Source: Pseudocercospora fijiensis CIRAD86
Taxonomy: Eukaryota > Ascomycota > Dothideomycetes > Mycosphaerellales > Mycosphaerellaceae
NCBI RefSeq assembly: GCF_000340215.1
Contig: NW_006921536.1
Coordinates: 1,823,582 to 1,887,581, forward strand
Length of the DNA: 64,000 bases
Direction of reading: 5' to 3'
Part shown: positions 10,429 through 21,838 of the stretch, piece after piece
How positions within the stretch are numbered: position 1 is the stretch's first letter
How the letters are laid out: the number at the start of each line of letters is the position of its first letter
Made by a program: the position numbers and the translations under genes
The notes under the pieces: model-generated
What the model saw: only the letters and a program-made list of their open reading frames with translations
Told to the model about the DNA's origin: nothing
Database searches by the model: none

Positions 10429-11964
10429 CTATTCGCGAAGCCACTTGTCCTTCGACTTCATGTCTGGGCCTTGAGATGGATGAATTTCCTCACGCCTTTC
10501 GAGCTCCTTAAGCTCTTCCCAGTGCGCCTCTATCCATGCTCTCACAGCCTCAACATCTTTCAGAGAGTCCGCACTGTCCAGCCAGCGCCGCAGTTCTGAT
10601 TCTTGATCGGAGTGCGCGACCTCTGCGATGTATGGCTTTTCGTCTGCACCGAACCTGACACGTCTTCGGAATGCTCGCACCACTTCTGCTAGTTTCCTTT
10701 CTTTCTTGCCACTGACTTCGGCGACGATGGGTTTGATCAGCTGTTCGGCCTTCTGACTTCGTAGCCAGCCCACGAGGGTGTTGTGTTGGATCTCGTATGC
10801 ATCGCTCTTGTCGAAGAATTGGAGCGCTTCTTCTGCATATTTCTCGCGCAGTTTCTTCATTGCGGGTGATGACCATGGAACCGCATCTTCTGCCGTTGTA
10901 TTTGTGCTGTCGTGGTGAGTGTCGAGGTTCAAATAGGCTGGAAGGAATTCGTCGAAGAAGTTGCCTATCATCGGTCGCTTTCGGTCTTTTTGACGCTGTT
11001 TGGAGGTGTTTTTGCGCTTCGACTGGATGTGGAAGTCAGCGGTCACGAGGCGAGACTCGGCAAGCCACGTATAGAAGGCCTGAATAGAGAGGTCAGCAGG
11101 AATTCAATGGCGGTGGCGCCGATGTCACAGCTGCCGTCTCACCAAACACATTTAGAGCGGCTTGAGATACCTACATCTATCGTCGCAAAGCCAGCCTCAT
11201 ATTTTTCAGGCGACACTCCCAAGAACCTCATCACCTCCTCTGGCTCGTTCGACAAGAGGAGTAGACATTCTTCCTTGCTTACTCTGATACCCTGCATCTG
11301 CTTCGCTTCGTCAAGCTCCTCAAAGCGTAGGAATAGACCTCTATCGCTCACCGTGAAGCCGATGTTGTGCATGATTGCACCAAGCAGGCCAGCGAGGTCG
11401 CCATAGGATGCAAAGAAGGAATACCACTTGAACATCGAAGGATGCACGAGCTCAATATCGATCTGAGCATAGTTCTTGTCGGTTGAAGGCTTCCCCTTGC
11501 GGCCTGGCCCTCCTGCAGCTTTGTAGGTAACAGGTGGATGGCAACTCTTTGAGCCGTCTTGAGGCACAGCAATCGAGCAGCGACCAGGTCCGCCTGCATA
11601 TTGGTTAGCGGTGGCTCGAGAAATGGCCACTCGCCTTTCGAGTGCCCACACACAAGACAAGTGTCTGCGACGTGACGAGCGGAGAATGGAATCACTCACC
11701 ATCAATGACGCCTGCAGCTCCGAGAAAGGTGGCGAGATTTTTCAGATCTAAACTGCGATCTGTGCAAACCATGAAATCGACATCTCCGTAATCAGACTTC
11801 TCGGGCGCTTCTTTGAGCGCGACTACGTGGCACTCGGGGAAGTAGCTCTGCAGGGCAGCAGTGTATTGCGTCTTTCTCGCCGCATAAACGTCCGGAGTCA
11901 TTCGAGGGGTGTGCAGTGTTGGATGGCCTTCGGCAGAGGCGCTGAGAAACGCGCTGCCGCCCAT
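10429..11964 (-). CDS. Conserved hypothetical protein with nucleotidyltransferase-like motifs
   Basis: Model: complement of 10429..11079, 11175..11593, 11700..11964; 444 residues. Intron 1 (106 nt) uses GTGAGT and ends GCTAACC...GCAG. Intron 2 (95 nt) uses GTAGGT, the only nearby donor that keeps phase, and ends CTGACC...TCAG. Residues 59-66 read DYGDVDFM, with Asp61 and Asp63 in a D-x-D arrangement, and about 70 residues later comes AQIDIEL, which fits the third acidic residue of a nucleotidyltransferase fold. The usual upstream Gly-Ser helix motif is not obvious. The C-terminal third is Lys/Arg/Glu-rich and helical, with no membrane segment or signal. I do not recognise a named family, so an RNA- or nucleotide-modifying role is only a guess from the motifs. 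The start at 11964 is the first Met of the open frame. Its 5' side faces SYG1 across 399 bases. Confidence 0.75.
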
Positions 11965-12363
11965 GCTGGGCCGACTGGAGAGGCGTTGAGGTGTATTGTA
12001 TGTAAGTGTATAGAACTCAGAGCAATCAAAGTCGAAGCTGCAGAAAAGGCGCCCTCCCTACCTGTGACTCTTGCTGAGTGGCTTGCGCATGGACAGGAAG
12101 CAATGCGGTCACATGCTTCACATCAGCCATTTCATGTGCCAGGACTGTGCGCCTTGGGAAATGTGCTTGAACATGAGAAGCGATGGAGATGATGATGAGG
12201 TCGCGCAAGGAAGATGTCTGGGACGCGGCTGAACTTCGGATGCGATCAGAGTTGGTCGCCAAGGAAGCCAAATATTCTATCGTCTTCGGACGCGTGGTTG
12301 CACCGCCGACAGCCGACAGCACGACGACATGCTTCGCTGCACCCGCATCACGCATTCATAGCT
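11965..12363. promoter_or_regulatory. Divergent promoter between the NTase-like gene and SYG1
   Basis: 399 bases separate the two start codons, so this region must serve both directions. An antisense open frame crosses it but has no coding character. I see no clear TATA box or phosphate-response site. Confidence 0.45.
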
Positions 12364-15300
12364 ATGAAATTCGCCAAGGTATGTGATTCTGTGAATGGCG
12401 CGGCACAAGGACTAACATGTCGGCCAGGAATTGGACGAACAGGCGATTCCGGAGTGGAAGGTATGGCCCAGCCCAGCCCAGCCCAGCCCAGCGCAACATG
12501 GCGAACATGGATGGCCACGGCTGATTTTCCAGTCCGGATATTTTGATTACAAGCAAGCAAAGAAGAAAGTCCGTCATCCTCCCGTTCCTTGCTGTCGTGC
12601 CAGCTTTCTGATGCGAATCAGCTCAAAGCTGTTGCAAAAGCCATCAGAAGCCTTCCACCTTCTGCTACATCCAGGACTACACCCGGCAATTCTCTCGTAG
12701 ATGCCCCGGTCGCCACACTCTTGCGCCGTAAAAAGCCTTCTCTTGCATCCGGACTCGCTCAACACCCGCCGCTCTCGCATGTACGCTCGAAAAGTGACTC
12801 GCACAGCGGCGTGAACCCACGCAGTACCATCGATTTCGCCCACGGAGCCGTGGATGAGCGCAGTCCCTTGAACACCCGACACCAAGCGCATGATGGACGG
12901 CCCGGCGCAAACCAGCGCATGACAAGCTACGGCAGCATCATCGGGAGTCCGCCTAGTGATGCAGACCGCAAGAGGAAACGCCAGGATGCGGCTTCGTTAG
13001 AATTACCTGGTCCTGCGCTTGCAGTAGAAGACGCTGCCGATCATTACCCACCAGTAAGCCCAAGAACGTCTCCAGTGATTCCAGCCAAACCGGGACAGGC
13101 TGCGCCGCCTGCTGGAGAACTGTCAACATCATTATCTTCAGAGTCATACACCCCTCATCCCCCGGCTACACAAATGGGCCACGTCGGCAATGCATATGCG
13201 ATAAGACCAGCAATAGACCAGCCTCAAACTCCTGGCGGAGCTTCTTCACGTCTTCGAGATCTGTTCCCTCGACGGACGAATTCCAACCCTGACAGCCGAC
13301 CATTCATGAGGCGGATGTTCTCAGTGACTGGCAATACCACTCCTAAGAAGGCACGCGCTGATCGCGATGTATCGCTGGAAGCATACAAAGAGCTCGACTT
13401 TAGGCAGGCCGAGTTCTTTCTCTTCCTGGATCGTGAGCTGGCAAAAATTGAAACCTTCTACAGGACGAAAGAAAATGAGGCTAAGGAACGACTCGAGGCG
13501 CTGCGAGAACAACTCCATATCATGCGTGAATATCGTCTGGCTGAGATTCAGGCCGAAGAGGAGAGGCATAGACACTCTCATGAAGATTCAAATGGCCCTG
13601 CAAACACTCACCAAATCAACGGGCAGAACGGCAAGGTGAGCTCAGAAGCTGAAAGATTAGCACTGCCATCAGCCTTGAGGCGTCCAATCCACAAGTCCGT
13701 CGACGAGACTGCCAAGGTCATTGATAGGCTTCGACCCAACCGCGTTGGAAAGACCTCTATTGCTCGGGAGAATCTTGGAAGTCCCAACCTGCCTGCTTCT
13801 CATTGGGTACCTGACAACCAGCAGCGCGATTATGCGAGGAAACGTGCCAAAGAGGTGCCATACAGGACTGCCAAAAGAAAAATGAAGTCTGCTCTTGCCG
13901 AGTTCTACCGCCTGCTGGAGCTGCTGAAATCATACGCGTTGGTGAACCGCACCGCATTCCGAAAGATCAATAAAAAGTACGACAAAACTGTAGATGCACA
14001 CCCTAAGCTGCAGTATACCTTAGAGAAGGTCAACCTTTCGCATTTCGTTGCATCTGAAGAGGTCGAGCACCTCATGGCGACCGTGGAAGACCTCTATGCT
14101 CGGTACTTTGAGAAGGGCAACAGAAAGGTGGCAGTCAGCAAGCTCCGGACCAAAACTGCCAAAGCTGGCGATTTCACCGGACCAGTCGCACGTACATGCG
14201 CTTTACTTGCAGCAGGCTCTGTCTTGGGTGTACAAGGACTTGTCAAAGGAGCCGAACTGCTTTTCACAGCACCAGAACCAAAACATGTCCATGTGGCGTA
14301 CTTGCTTCAGCTCTACGCCGGGTACTTTATGATGGTCTTATTGGCATTCCTATTCGTCGGATGTGCCGGATTCTTCACCGAGTTCAAAGTCAACTACCAA
14401 TTCATTTTTGAGCTCGACAGCAGGCAAGCACTCAACTGGCTACAGATGTCGGAGATCCCGGCCTGGCTCTATTTCCTCCTTGGCGTCACTATATGGCTCA
14501 ATTTCGACATTCAAGCGGGTGGAGATACCATGTTTCTATATTGTGAGTTCACATTTCGATTCATCGGAAAATGTAGTGCTAATTCGTATGGTATCAGGGA
14601 TCGTGGTACTGATCGGTCTCGCTGTCGTTGCTCTCTTCCTTCCATTTCCGATCCTGTATCACAACGCCAGAAAGTGGTTTCTGTACACTCTGGTGAGATT
14701 GTTTATCTTCAAGCTTGTGAGCTGTGCTTACATTGATGTAGTGGAGACTAGTATGCTCAGGACTGTACGGTGTCGAGTTCAGAGACTTCTTCATGGGCGA
14801 CATGTTCTGCTCACTCACGTATTCTATCGGAAACATTGAGCTTTTCTCCTGCTTGTTCGCTAGGAATTGGAATACGCCTTCTGTGTGTAATTCATCGAAT
14901 AGCCGGCTGCTTGGATTCTTGACGACTTTGCCCGGTATCTGGCGTGCTTTTCAATGTATCCGACGTTATCGAGACACGCGCCAGGTCTTTCCTCATCTGG
15001 TCAACTGCGCGAAATATGGTGCCACCATACTACAGTATATGACATTGTCGCTGTATCGGCTCGACCAGAACAACAAGATGAGGGCTCTATTCATCAGTAT
15101 GGCGACAGTGAATGGCATCTATTGCAGCATTTGGGATATCTTCATGGATTGGAGTAAGTCTGCTACTCCCATCATACCACGGGCGTCAACTAACATCCAA
15201 CAGGCCTGGGCGACCTCTACGCACCAAAGAAGTTCCTGCGACCGACTCTTGCCTACCGTAAGAAGGCATGGATCTACTATGCTGCCATGGTGATCGATCC

Positions 15301-16069
15301 CATTCTTCGATTCAACTGGATTTTCTACGCAATATACACATCTGACGTCCAGCACTCGTCGATCGTGTCGTTTCTAGTCGGATTCACAGAAGTTTTGCGA
15401 AGAGGCATGTGGACGGTATTCCGTGTTGAGAACGAGCACTGCACAAACATCGAGAGGCAGAAGGCTAGTAGGGACATACCTCTTCCGTACAAGATTATGG
15501 AGCAAGACTCGACTAGTCGTCTGATCACCACACCAACATCAGAGAACGAGGAGGACACGGACAGGACGGTCAGGCGTGACCACGCAACGGCGCCGTTCTC
15601 ACCGGTGGTAGTACCGACCGCACTGGAAGAGGCGGAAGCTGGACCTGACCCATATGCCAACAAAGACTTTGGTCGAAGCAAGAAGAAGGCCAACCGGGGA
15701 CGCTCTCCAACTTTGGCCGAACGGCAAGCACAGCTCGATGGGCAGAGCGAATCGAAGCCCAAGGCGACGGCTCCAAAATCATTACGAGACGTCTTCAGAT
15801 CTGGAACGTCTTCCGCCCGCGACGGCTCAGCACTTGAGCGTCAGCAATCATCCAACAGTGGCACTTTGCGATTCAGAAGAACAGGCGGGGGTAGCAGCGA
15901 ACAGCAGATGGCCGGCTCACCCGTCACTCACGCACTGCACAGAGTTGGCACGACAATTCGTGCGGCTCACGCCTTCGACTACGAAAGGAAAAAGAAGCCA
16001 GAAGAGATGGGGACTCAGCCTGATAGCGACGACGACGACGATGACGAGGAAAGCGATCGCGAGTCATGA
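12364..16069 (+). CDS. SYG1: Syg1/XPR1-type SPX-EXS membrane protein
   Basis: Model: join of 12364..12378, 12428..12460, 12533..12568, 12622..14542, 14598..14692, 14742..15153, 15204..16069; 1125 residues. The first three exons are tiny (15, 33 and 36 nt) and together encode the diagnostic SPX start MKFAKELDEQAIPEWK followed by YFDYKQAKKK; without them the protein lacks its inositol-polyphosphate sensor. SPX is split by a low-complexity linker (about 45-280) and resumes with FFLFLDRELAKIETFY near 290 up to about 490. The EXS membrane domain spans about 590-910, with several hydrophobic helices. The C-tail is acidic and Ser-rich, ending in an Asp/Glu run. XPR1 exports phosphate in animals, and yeast Syg1 is a plasma-membrane relative tied to phosphate sensing. 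Introns run 49-72 nt; the third has a GTCCGT donor, weaker than the others, and every junction keeps phase. Confidence 0.9.
12466..12490. repeat. (GCCCA)5 pentanucleotide repeat inside SYG1 intron 2
   Basis: Five perfect tandem copies of GCCCA within the second SYG1 intron (12461-12532). Each copy creates a CAG just upstream of the chosen acceptor at 12531-12532, so the true acceptor competes with several decoys. The later CTGATTTTCCAG has a fitting branch site and polypyrimidine tract and gives the expected protein. Confidence 0.9.
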
Positions 16070-16242
16070 GAAGAACAGAAGTGAATTTGATAACCTTTGC
16101 AGTGGAGTCTTGGCATTGCAGTTTAGCGACAGGACAGTATCGACACTGAGACGACTATGTACACAGATGAAAGCACTCTCAATAACCAGTTCCAGTACAA
16201 AAACAAAACAATTCTCGTCGACATCATCGTACATGTCACTCA

Positions 16243-17993
16243 TCAAATTCTCGGCGGATCTTCTTCCTCAACCGCATCCCTCGTCCTATCAATCTCCCGC
16301 ATCTCACCCTGATGCTGATCAACATTCTCAACCAACCGTATACTCGGCGTCCAACTCTGTCTCTGTATCGGTTCACTCCCCATCAACTCCGCCACCTCCG
16401 GCTGCTCCACCATCCCCCTTTCCTTCTCCAACAACTCCAACCTCTTCTTCTCCTCCAAACCCTCCCCACTGGGACTCTCCAATTCACTCTGAATCGTATC
16501 CCCCGCCATCTCACTCCTCGTCCCCGTCCCTTCATCCCCTTGCATCTCGAAAATCTTCTTCGCGTTCGCATCCATTTCCATGCCGGGCAGGTTGCCTTCT
16601 TTTTCGAAGACTTCGTTGCCCTTGTCGAGTTCAGCCGCTGGACCGTCGCCTCCGAGTTCGGTGGGACCTGTGCCGGAAGAGGAGAGAGAGGCGGCTTTGC
16701 GGGCTGCGGCTGCGGTGAGGCGTTTGTGGCGGTAGTACAGGAAGGCGGCGATGATGACGGCTAGGGCTCCGACTGCGGATCCGGCTGCTATTCCGCCTAT
16801 TGCGCCGGGGGAGAGGCCTGAGGAGGATTCGGAGGGGTGAAGGGGTGGAGGTTTGCGGGAGCCTTCGCTGAAGTTGGTGGCGCGCATGCAGGTTAGTTGG
16901 GCGAAGGGTTCGATGTAGATTTGTCGGCGTTGGTTGGCGAGGGACATGTAGACCTGGTAAGATGAGTGAGTTAGTCAGTGCGAGGGTTTCAGAAGGGGAA
17001 CGAGGAAACGAACTTACCGTCAACATGGGAAATACACCATGAGCGTACGCGTCGTAGTTATCAGTATTGAATCCTCCCTTTCTCTCTAGACCGAGTTTCA
17101 TGTCCAGGCCCCACCAGGCATGCCAGCTACCTGGATATCGCTCGGAGTCTTTCATCATGGCAGTCGTGGGATCGTCGGGACTACCAGTAATCTCAAGGTT
17201 CGTGGAAGTTGCTTGAGATTCGTTGGCATAGATGGGACAACTGTTGTACTGGATATCACTACAACATGCCACGTCGCGGGAAGTCTTGTTGTAGTCGCTC
17301 ATCTGCCATGTGGCGACCTCGAAGTCTCGCTCGTCGAAGTACTTCTTACATGTCTTGGGCAAATTGTTCAGGATGGTGGTGCCGATTGCGCTGCAGACTT
17401 TTGGTAGGGCTCCTTCCGTCAGGTTGGAGGCGGGTGAGGCTTCGCCGACTTGTGCTATGGCTGTTCGTCGAGCAAGTTTCTTTAGGTCTTTGATACAGTC
17501 GTCGTCGAGGGTTTTGTTGCAAGAGCCATCGTCGTTTTTGATATAGGCGTTCCAGGTTGCAAGCGATGTCAGATTTCTGAGTCGGAATGCGCAGACATCG
17601 TAGCCCCTGTATGCGATCTTGGTCAACGCTCAATACGTTCACGCGGATAGCAGATTACAAATCACGTACATGCCGAAGTCGTCTGAATAATTAGCACCGC
17701 CCGTGTTGTACCACCATACAGCTTGCAATGTCGAGGCATTGTGGTAGACGGTGTAAGCCCACGAGACTGGCGCCGGCCGTGAGGTGATCGTTCTCAAGTC
17801 CGGTGCATACGTGTATACGCTCGACTGAAATGTGGATGTCAGCAATTGGCAGTTTCATCGCAGGAGTGTCCGGTTGTCATACCGCATTCGCTTTATCGAA
17901 CGTGTCGTCGCACAAACTGTTGTAGTCTCTCCAATCCTGTGCTGCAACGAAGCGGAGGTATGCAACGCATAATGCCAATCTTGAAGTAAGCAT
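16243..17993 (-). CDS. Secreted/membrane-anchored fungal protein of unknown function, single TM
   Basis: Model: complement of 16243..16953, 17018..17606, 17670..17824, 17883..17993; 521 residues. The start MLTSRLALCVAYLRFVAA is a short signal peptide followed by QDWRDYNSLCDD. The extracellular part (about 19-330) has many Cys (among them a CC pair) and several N-x-S/T sites, and contains NYSDDFGMGYDVCAF. A single membrane helix lies at about 336-360 (GAIGGIAAGSAVGALAVII), followed by a basic stop-transfer (YYRHKR) and a charged cytoplasmic tail of about 160 residues rich in Glu, Gly and Pro. The layout is that of a fungal cell-surface receptor-like or wall-sensor protein, but I do not recognise the ectodomain and do not assign a function. 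Introns are 58, 63 and 64 nt with GTATGA, GTACGT and GTAAGT donors; the GTACGT choice is forced by phase. The gene ends 173 bases from the SYG1 stop (convergent). Confidence 0.75.
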
Positions 17994-19929
17994 TGTCGTT
18001 CAAGCATGAGTCGAGTGTGGTGAGCAGAAGCGGCCGGTGTCTCAACAGCGCATATCGCCGAGCATTTCGTCTGCTCGCGCGATGGTGGAGTATGATGCGA
18101 GGCGCCAGATGCGACGAGACGGCCAAGGCCCAAGGGAGCACCTTTGAGTTGCAACACGAACCCGGGGCGGACAGGATTCATGCTTTGGCAAAGTGTATGG
18201 ATGCTCGACCAGGTTGTTTGCAGACTGTGGCAGATGCGCAAGGGGCACGTCTGGGGGCATTATTATTGCCCGGACACGCGCAGAGTTCTCTGGTCTGGGC
18301 CGTCAGCTTATTCTCGTCATCAACGGCAGACTTTCACATGTCGACAGTGAGGTCGTGACTAGTCGCCTTCGTTGTTGGTCTGCTTTCGGCATCAGTCCGG
18401 CATGAAGTTGTCGAAGATGGTAAAGTTTGCGATATGCACGGCTGCAGTGGAGTCACACGCCGCTCGGGAGCGGAGAGTCAAGGATCTGTTATTCTATGAG
18501 GCACTCACGATTTTTGAACTTGAAGCTTTCGAGCCCATGCGAACCCAAAGAGAGCTTGGACATTTCCACACGCGAACACATGGCCATGGCCTGTTCAATT
18601 TAGCCGGGCCCAGGCGTGAACTGCCGTGCGAGAGCGAGAGCGAGACGAGACAAGGACTTGGCGCAGGCCCCCCAAATATTCTAAGCTCGGGATGCATCAG
18701 TCTGGAATCTCATGCAACCATCACTGATCTATAATTATCAAGACTTGATCACTGCCTCGAATGGCGCAGAAGAAATCGAGAAGGGCCGGCAAAAGGCGCA
18801 GACCATCGCGCAAGGACCAGATACTGTACCGTGCATCCCATGTGACTTTCTCCCCTTGCCATGACAACTGAGATTTGACCACGTATCCTAGTGATGAGAC
18901 TTGACCACACCATGTCCAAGTGATGGCCATGCTGCCAGACGTCTGGAAAGAAAGGCGTGGAAAGAAATTCTCGAAGGAAATTGATTTCTTTCGACGCCTT
19001 CCCTTCGACGCCTCATCCCTATCCGCTACTGTGCTTTGGCGCTGCGGTCTTCTTCATCTGCTAGTTCATCCCTTGGCTACTGATAAATACAATAGAGATT
19101 GTTGAACCATTTGAGAGATCCTTCGACTATGGTACCGCCCGCGTGTGGAAGCGCTTTCGGGCACTGGCTTTCACGTCCATGTTATATTCCAGTCGAAAGA
19201 GAAGGTCGGACGCCGCAAACAGAGCCAAGAAGTCGTCTGCTTCGTCTTTCACAAGAGCTTCAGGACAAGATGTGGGAATATGTCGTCGCGGTCGAGAACG
19301 TCCATCTCGTCTGAACGCACAGCGGCCCATGGGCTTTAGGCCCGCCGAATATTTCTGGCGTAAACCTAATGACGTCTTTCGCATATCTGAACGAAGATAG
19401 AGCACTCCCAGTGCGGCGTGCCTGCAGGCTAACCAAGATTGGCTTCGAAGGGCGGCGCTCGTGGCGTAACACATTCAGCAATTCTGCTCCCTATCCTAGT
19501 CTTCTCGTGCGGCCAGCATGTCCCAAGGATGTTGGTGCATAGCGATCTAACGCGCTGGGTCAATTTGTTCGCCTCAGGACCTCTATGCGTACCTCGAGCT
19601 TCATTCTCTGGTTCAAGAAGACTCGTCCATCCCTCGAGAGCACGCATGTTGCGATGAAAGTGTTGCTTCGAGTTATATCTTGGGTATGCTTGAAGAACAC
19701 GGCTCAAACATGGTTAATATTGACTCATTTCTGTACTGCCTCGCCATCTTCCTTCAAGCACGATTGCAGGGTCGATGGGCAATGCGGCGAGAGACTTCGT
19801 GCAGCGATCGAGGCTTCGGACTGTCTCGATCACATTTCGCGCACAAGATTCGGCACCGCTGCATCAGTGACGCAAGGCTTCAGCCAGCAATTAGACTGAG
19901 CAGCGTTGTGGTCATGAAGTAGGTATCGC
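17994..19929. other. Intergenic region, no supportable gene
   Basis: 1.9 kb between the start of the secreted-protein gene (-) and the 3' end of RTT109 (-). Open frames of 60-120 codons occur on both strands, but none shows introns in phase, domain motifs or biased codon use. It must hold the promoter of the secreted-protein gene. I found no tRNA-like B-box and no tandem repeat. Confidence 0.5.
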
Positions 19930-21546
19930 TCAGGACGCTTCGGGTTTCGGTTTCTTCCTGATCATGCCGCTGCTCAAAACATTGACTGCAGGCTGCTCAT
20001 TCGCTCCTGCTTCAACGTCGCTTGCTTTCATATTCTCTGGCCCAGTCTCATCGACCTTTCTCTTTTTCTTCTTCACTAAACCACCCAAGTCGTTGATTGG
20101 CGCCGCGCCGTTGAGGGTAGCGGCAGCGGCAGATGTTTCTGAGACTACGCTTCCGATTACTTCCACGGCAAAGTCCTCTGTCAAGCCTGCTATGCCCTGA
20201 ATCTGTGCAGTCCACTTTCTGGTTGACTGAGATGCAATATCGAGGCTCGAGAAGTCCAGCTGGAGAAGCACTGACATGGCTTTGTCGTAACCATCTTTCG
20301 TGATTGCAATGCCGTCGCCTGGTTGCGCGTCGATCTGTGAAAGCATCTCTGACAGATTCGATGTTGTAGATTTGACCTTTGGAAGACGTGGAATGATTGG
20401 ACCTGTCAGTCTGGTTCTCTTCTTCTTTTTTGGACTTCCATTGGCTTGGTTGGTGTCCTCCTGCGCTCCTGTATCACTGCTCAGAACAGGCACAGAAGAC
20501 AACGAGTCTTGACTGTCAATGTTCGCAAGTTCGATGCTGGCAGCTTCTGAGCTCGCGTCATCCTGCTTCTTATGCGAGATGACGAGCCACAGGAAGCCGA
20601 CCACTCTTCCAGACGAGCATTCTTGGCGAAACTCCATCTGCTCCCAGAACTGATCAAGGCCCGTCACCGACTTCCATGTTCCGCTCTTACGCTTTGATGG
20701 ACTGATAGTGACCTCTGCGTCCTGGGAAATGCCTATCTCCTCGTCGAGGTCGGAAATAAATCTGGCTTTTGGGTCATCAGGAAAGCGAGGCAAAAGACAT
20801 CTTGGTGGAGCATGCTCTGGTACACCACGAGTGCGAGCCAGTTCTAGAAGAGGATTTCCTGGAAGCCATCGCGGCTTCTCTCCAGTGTTTGACCCAGATG
20901 GCGTAAATTGTCTCAGCTCGCTCTTTTCGTATCCTGGGACTGTGATGTATGCTTGATGCTGTACTACCGGGTCACCGTTTCCGGTAGGGATGATGGGATC
21001 GAGCACACGTGCCCACCATTTAATCAGTTGTCGATCATCCAGTACGTGTTTGCCATTGTCATCCGATGAGCCTGGAAAGAGATACTGGGCCTGGGCTCTT
21101 GCGAACAGCGAAACAACAATCTTGCGTGCAGGATGCTTCTGAAGTTCTTTCGAAGCCAGCCATTTCAGAAAAGCGGTGACGGTCGTCTTGATAGGTGATG
21201 GCTTGATGCGAGGGATGTATGATGTAGAGTCGACTTTGCTGACGAAGAGGGTTGTGAGAGATGTCGTCGAGTAGAGCAGTACCTCGATTGCGAAGCTGAT
21301 TACGTCTCCATTGCCTCCTTGAGGCAGAGATGAGGCATCGACACTGACGGTCAAGAAATGGCTGGCCAGGCGCGTTTTCTCTGCCTCTTTCCCAGGCAAA
21401 GCAGAGAACAACGGCTCACATGGCTTTGGAGGCGTATAGACATAACGCGTCTTGCACTTGAATGTGGAGGGCAATGCCTCGGTGAGAGTATCTTTGAGAG
21501 ATTTCGGCGACGCGTTAGACGGCCGGTCTCCATTTGTTGACGCCAT
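19930..21546 (-). CDS. RTT109: Histone H3 lysine-56 acetyltransferase Rtt109
   Basis: 538 residues in one exon. I place the start at 21546 (MASTNGDRPSN), about 17 residues before the family's conserved N-terminus (LKDTLTEALP); the frame stays open upstream to a Met at 21684, but that adds a Phe/Ser-rich stretch unlike the family. Rtt109 is the fungal KAT11 enzyme that acetylates H3 Lys56 (also Lys9/27) on new histones together with Asf1 or Vps75, in replication and DNA-damage tolerance. Visible features: FARAQAQYLFPGSSDDNGKH with the KWWARVLD helix; WLPGNPLLELARTR; FPDDPKARF, where Asp257, Asp258 and Lys260 match the catalytic-site Asp pair and the autoacetylated Lys of yeast; and EFRQECSSGRVVGF. 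The C-terminus has two basic nuclear-localisation stretches (PKKKKRTR and KKKKRKV). It is head to head with the mL57 gene, 292 bases apart. Confidence 0.92.
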   Translation of the reverse strand: MASTNGDRPSNASPKSLKDTLTEALPSTFKCKTRYVYTPPKPCEPLFSALPGKEAEKTRLASHFLTVSVDASSLPQGGNGDVISFAIEVLLYSTTSLTTLFVSKVDSTSYIPRIKPSPIKTTVTAFLKWLASKELQKHPARKIVVSLFARAQAQYLFPGSSDDNGKHVLDDRQLIKWWARVLDPIIPTGNGDPVVQHQAYITVPGYEKSELRQFTPSGSNTGEKPRWLPGNPLLELARTRGVPEHAPPRCLLPRFPDDPKARFISDLDEEIGISQDAEVTISPSKRKSGTWKSVTGLDQFWEQMEFRQECSSGRVVGFLWLVISHKKQDDASSEAASIELANIDSQDSLSSVPVLSSDTGAQEDTNQANGSPKKKKRTRLTGPIIPRLPKVKSTTSNLSEMLSQIDAQPGDGIAITKDGYDKAMSVLLQLDFSSLDIASQSTRKWTAQIQGIAGLTEDFAVEVIGSVVSETSAAAATLNGAAPINDLGGLVKKKKRKVDETGPENMKASDVEAGANEQPAVNVLSSGMIRKKPKPEAS

Positions 21547-21838
21547 AGAACTGTGGATAGTCGCACTTGAACCGTCTGTGATGTTCGCACTCTTGTGCCA
21601 AGGCAACAACAGGCTTTCACGATATCCAATCAGCCATGGTGATTCAGAAGTGGATGTGTTAGAAAAAAAAAACAGTGAGGACATTCGTCTTCAGAAAGGA
21701 TGGAGGTCGCGTGTGGAAGTAGAACAGCGCGTTCTTTCTGCCTCAGGCTCGCAGCTTCCAATCATGCCCGTCTTCGCCGCAAAGTCGACCATAGTCTCAT
21801 CGACTACACCTTCCTTACTATAACCATAAACACCCAAA
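21547..21838. promoter_or_regulatory. Bidirectional promoter of RTT109 and the mL57 gene
   Basis: 292 bases between the two start codons. A run of nine A residues at about 21662-21670 is the only obvious element; poly(dA:dT) tracts often exclude nucleosomes in fungal promoters. No specific factor site could be assigned. Confidence 0.45.

Noticed and set aside
12026..12355. 109-codon minus-strand frame between the NTase-like gene and SYG1
   Set aside because: Could be a 5' exon of the minus-strand gene, but no donor/acceptor pair joins it in phase to the start at 11964 and the sequence shows no protein character.
18372..19899. Open frames of 60-120 codons in the 18-19.9 kb intergenic region
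   Set aside because: Overlapping on both strands, no domain, signal peptide or consistent introns.
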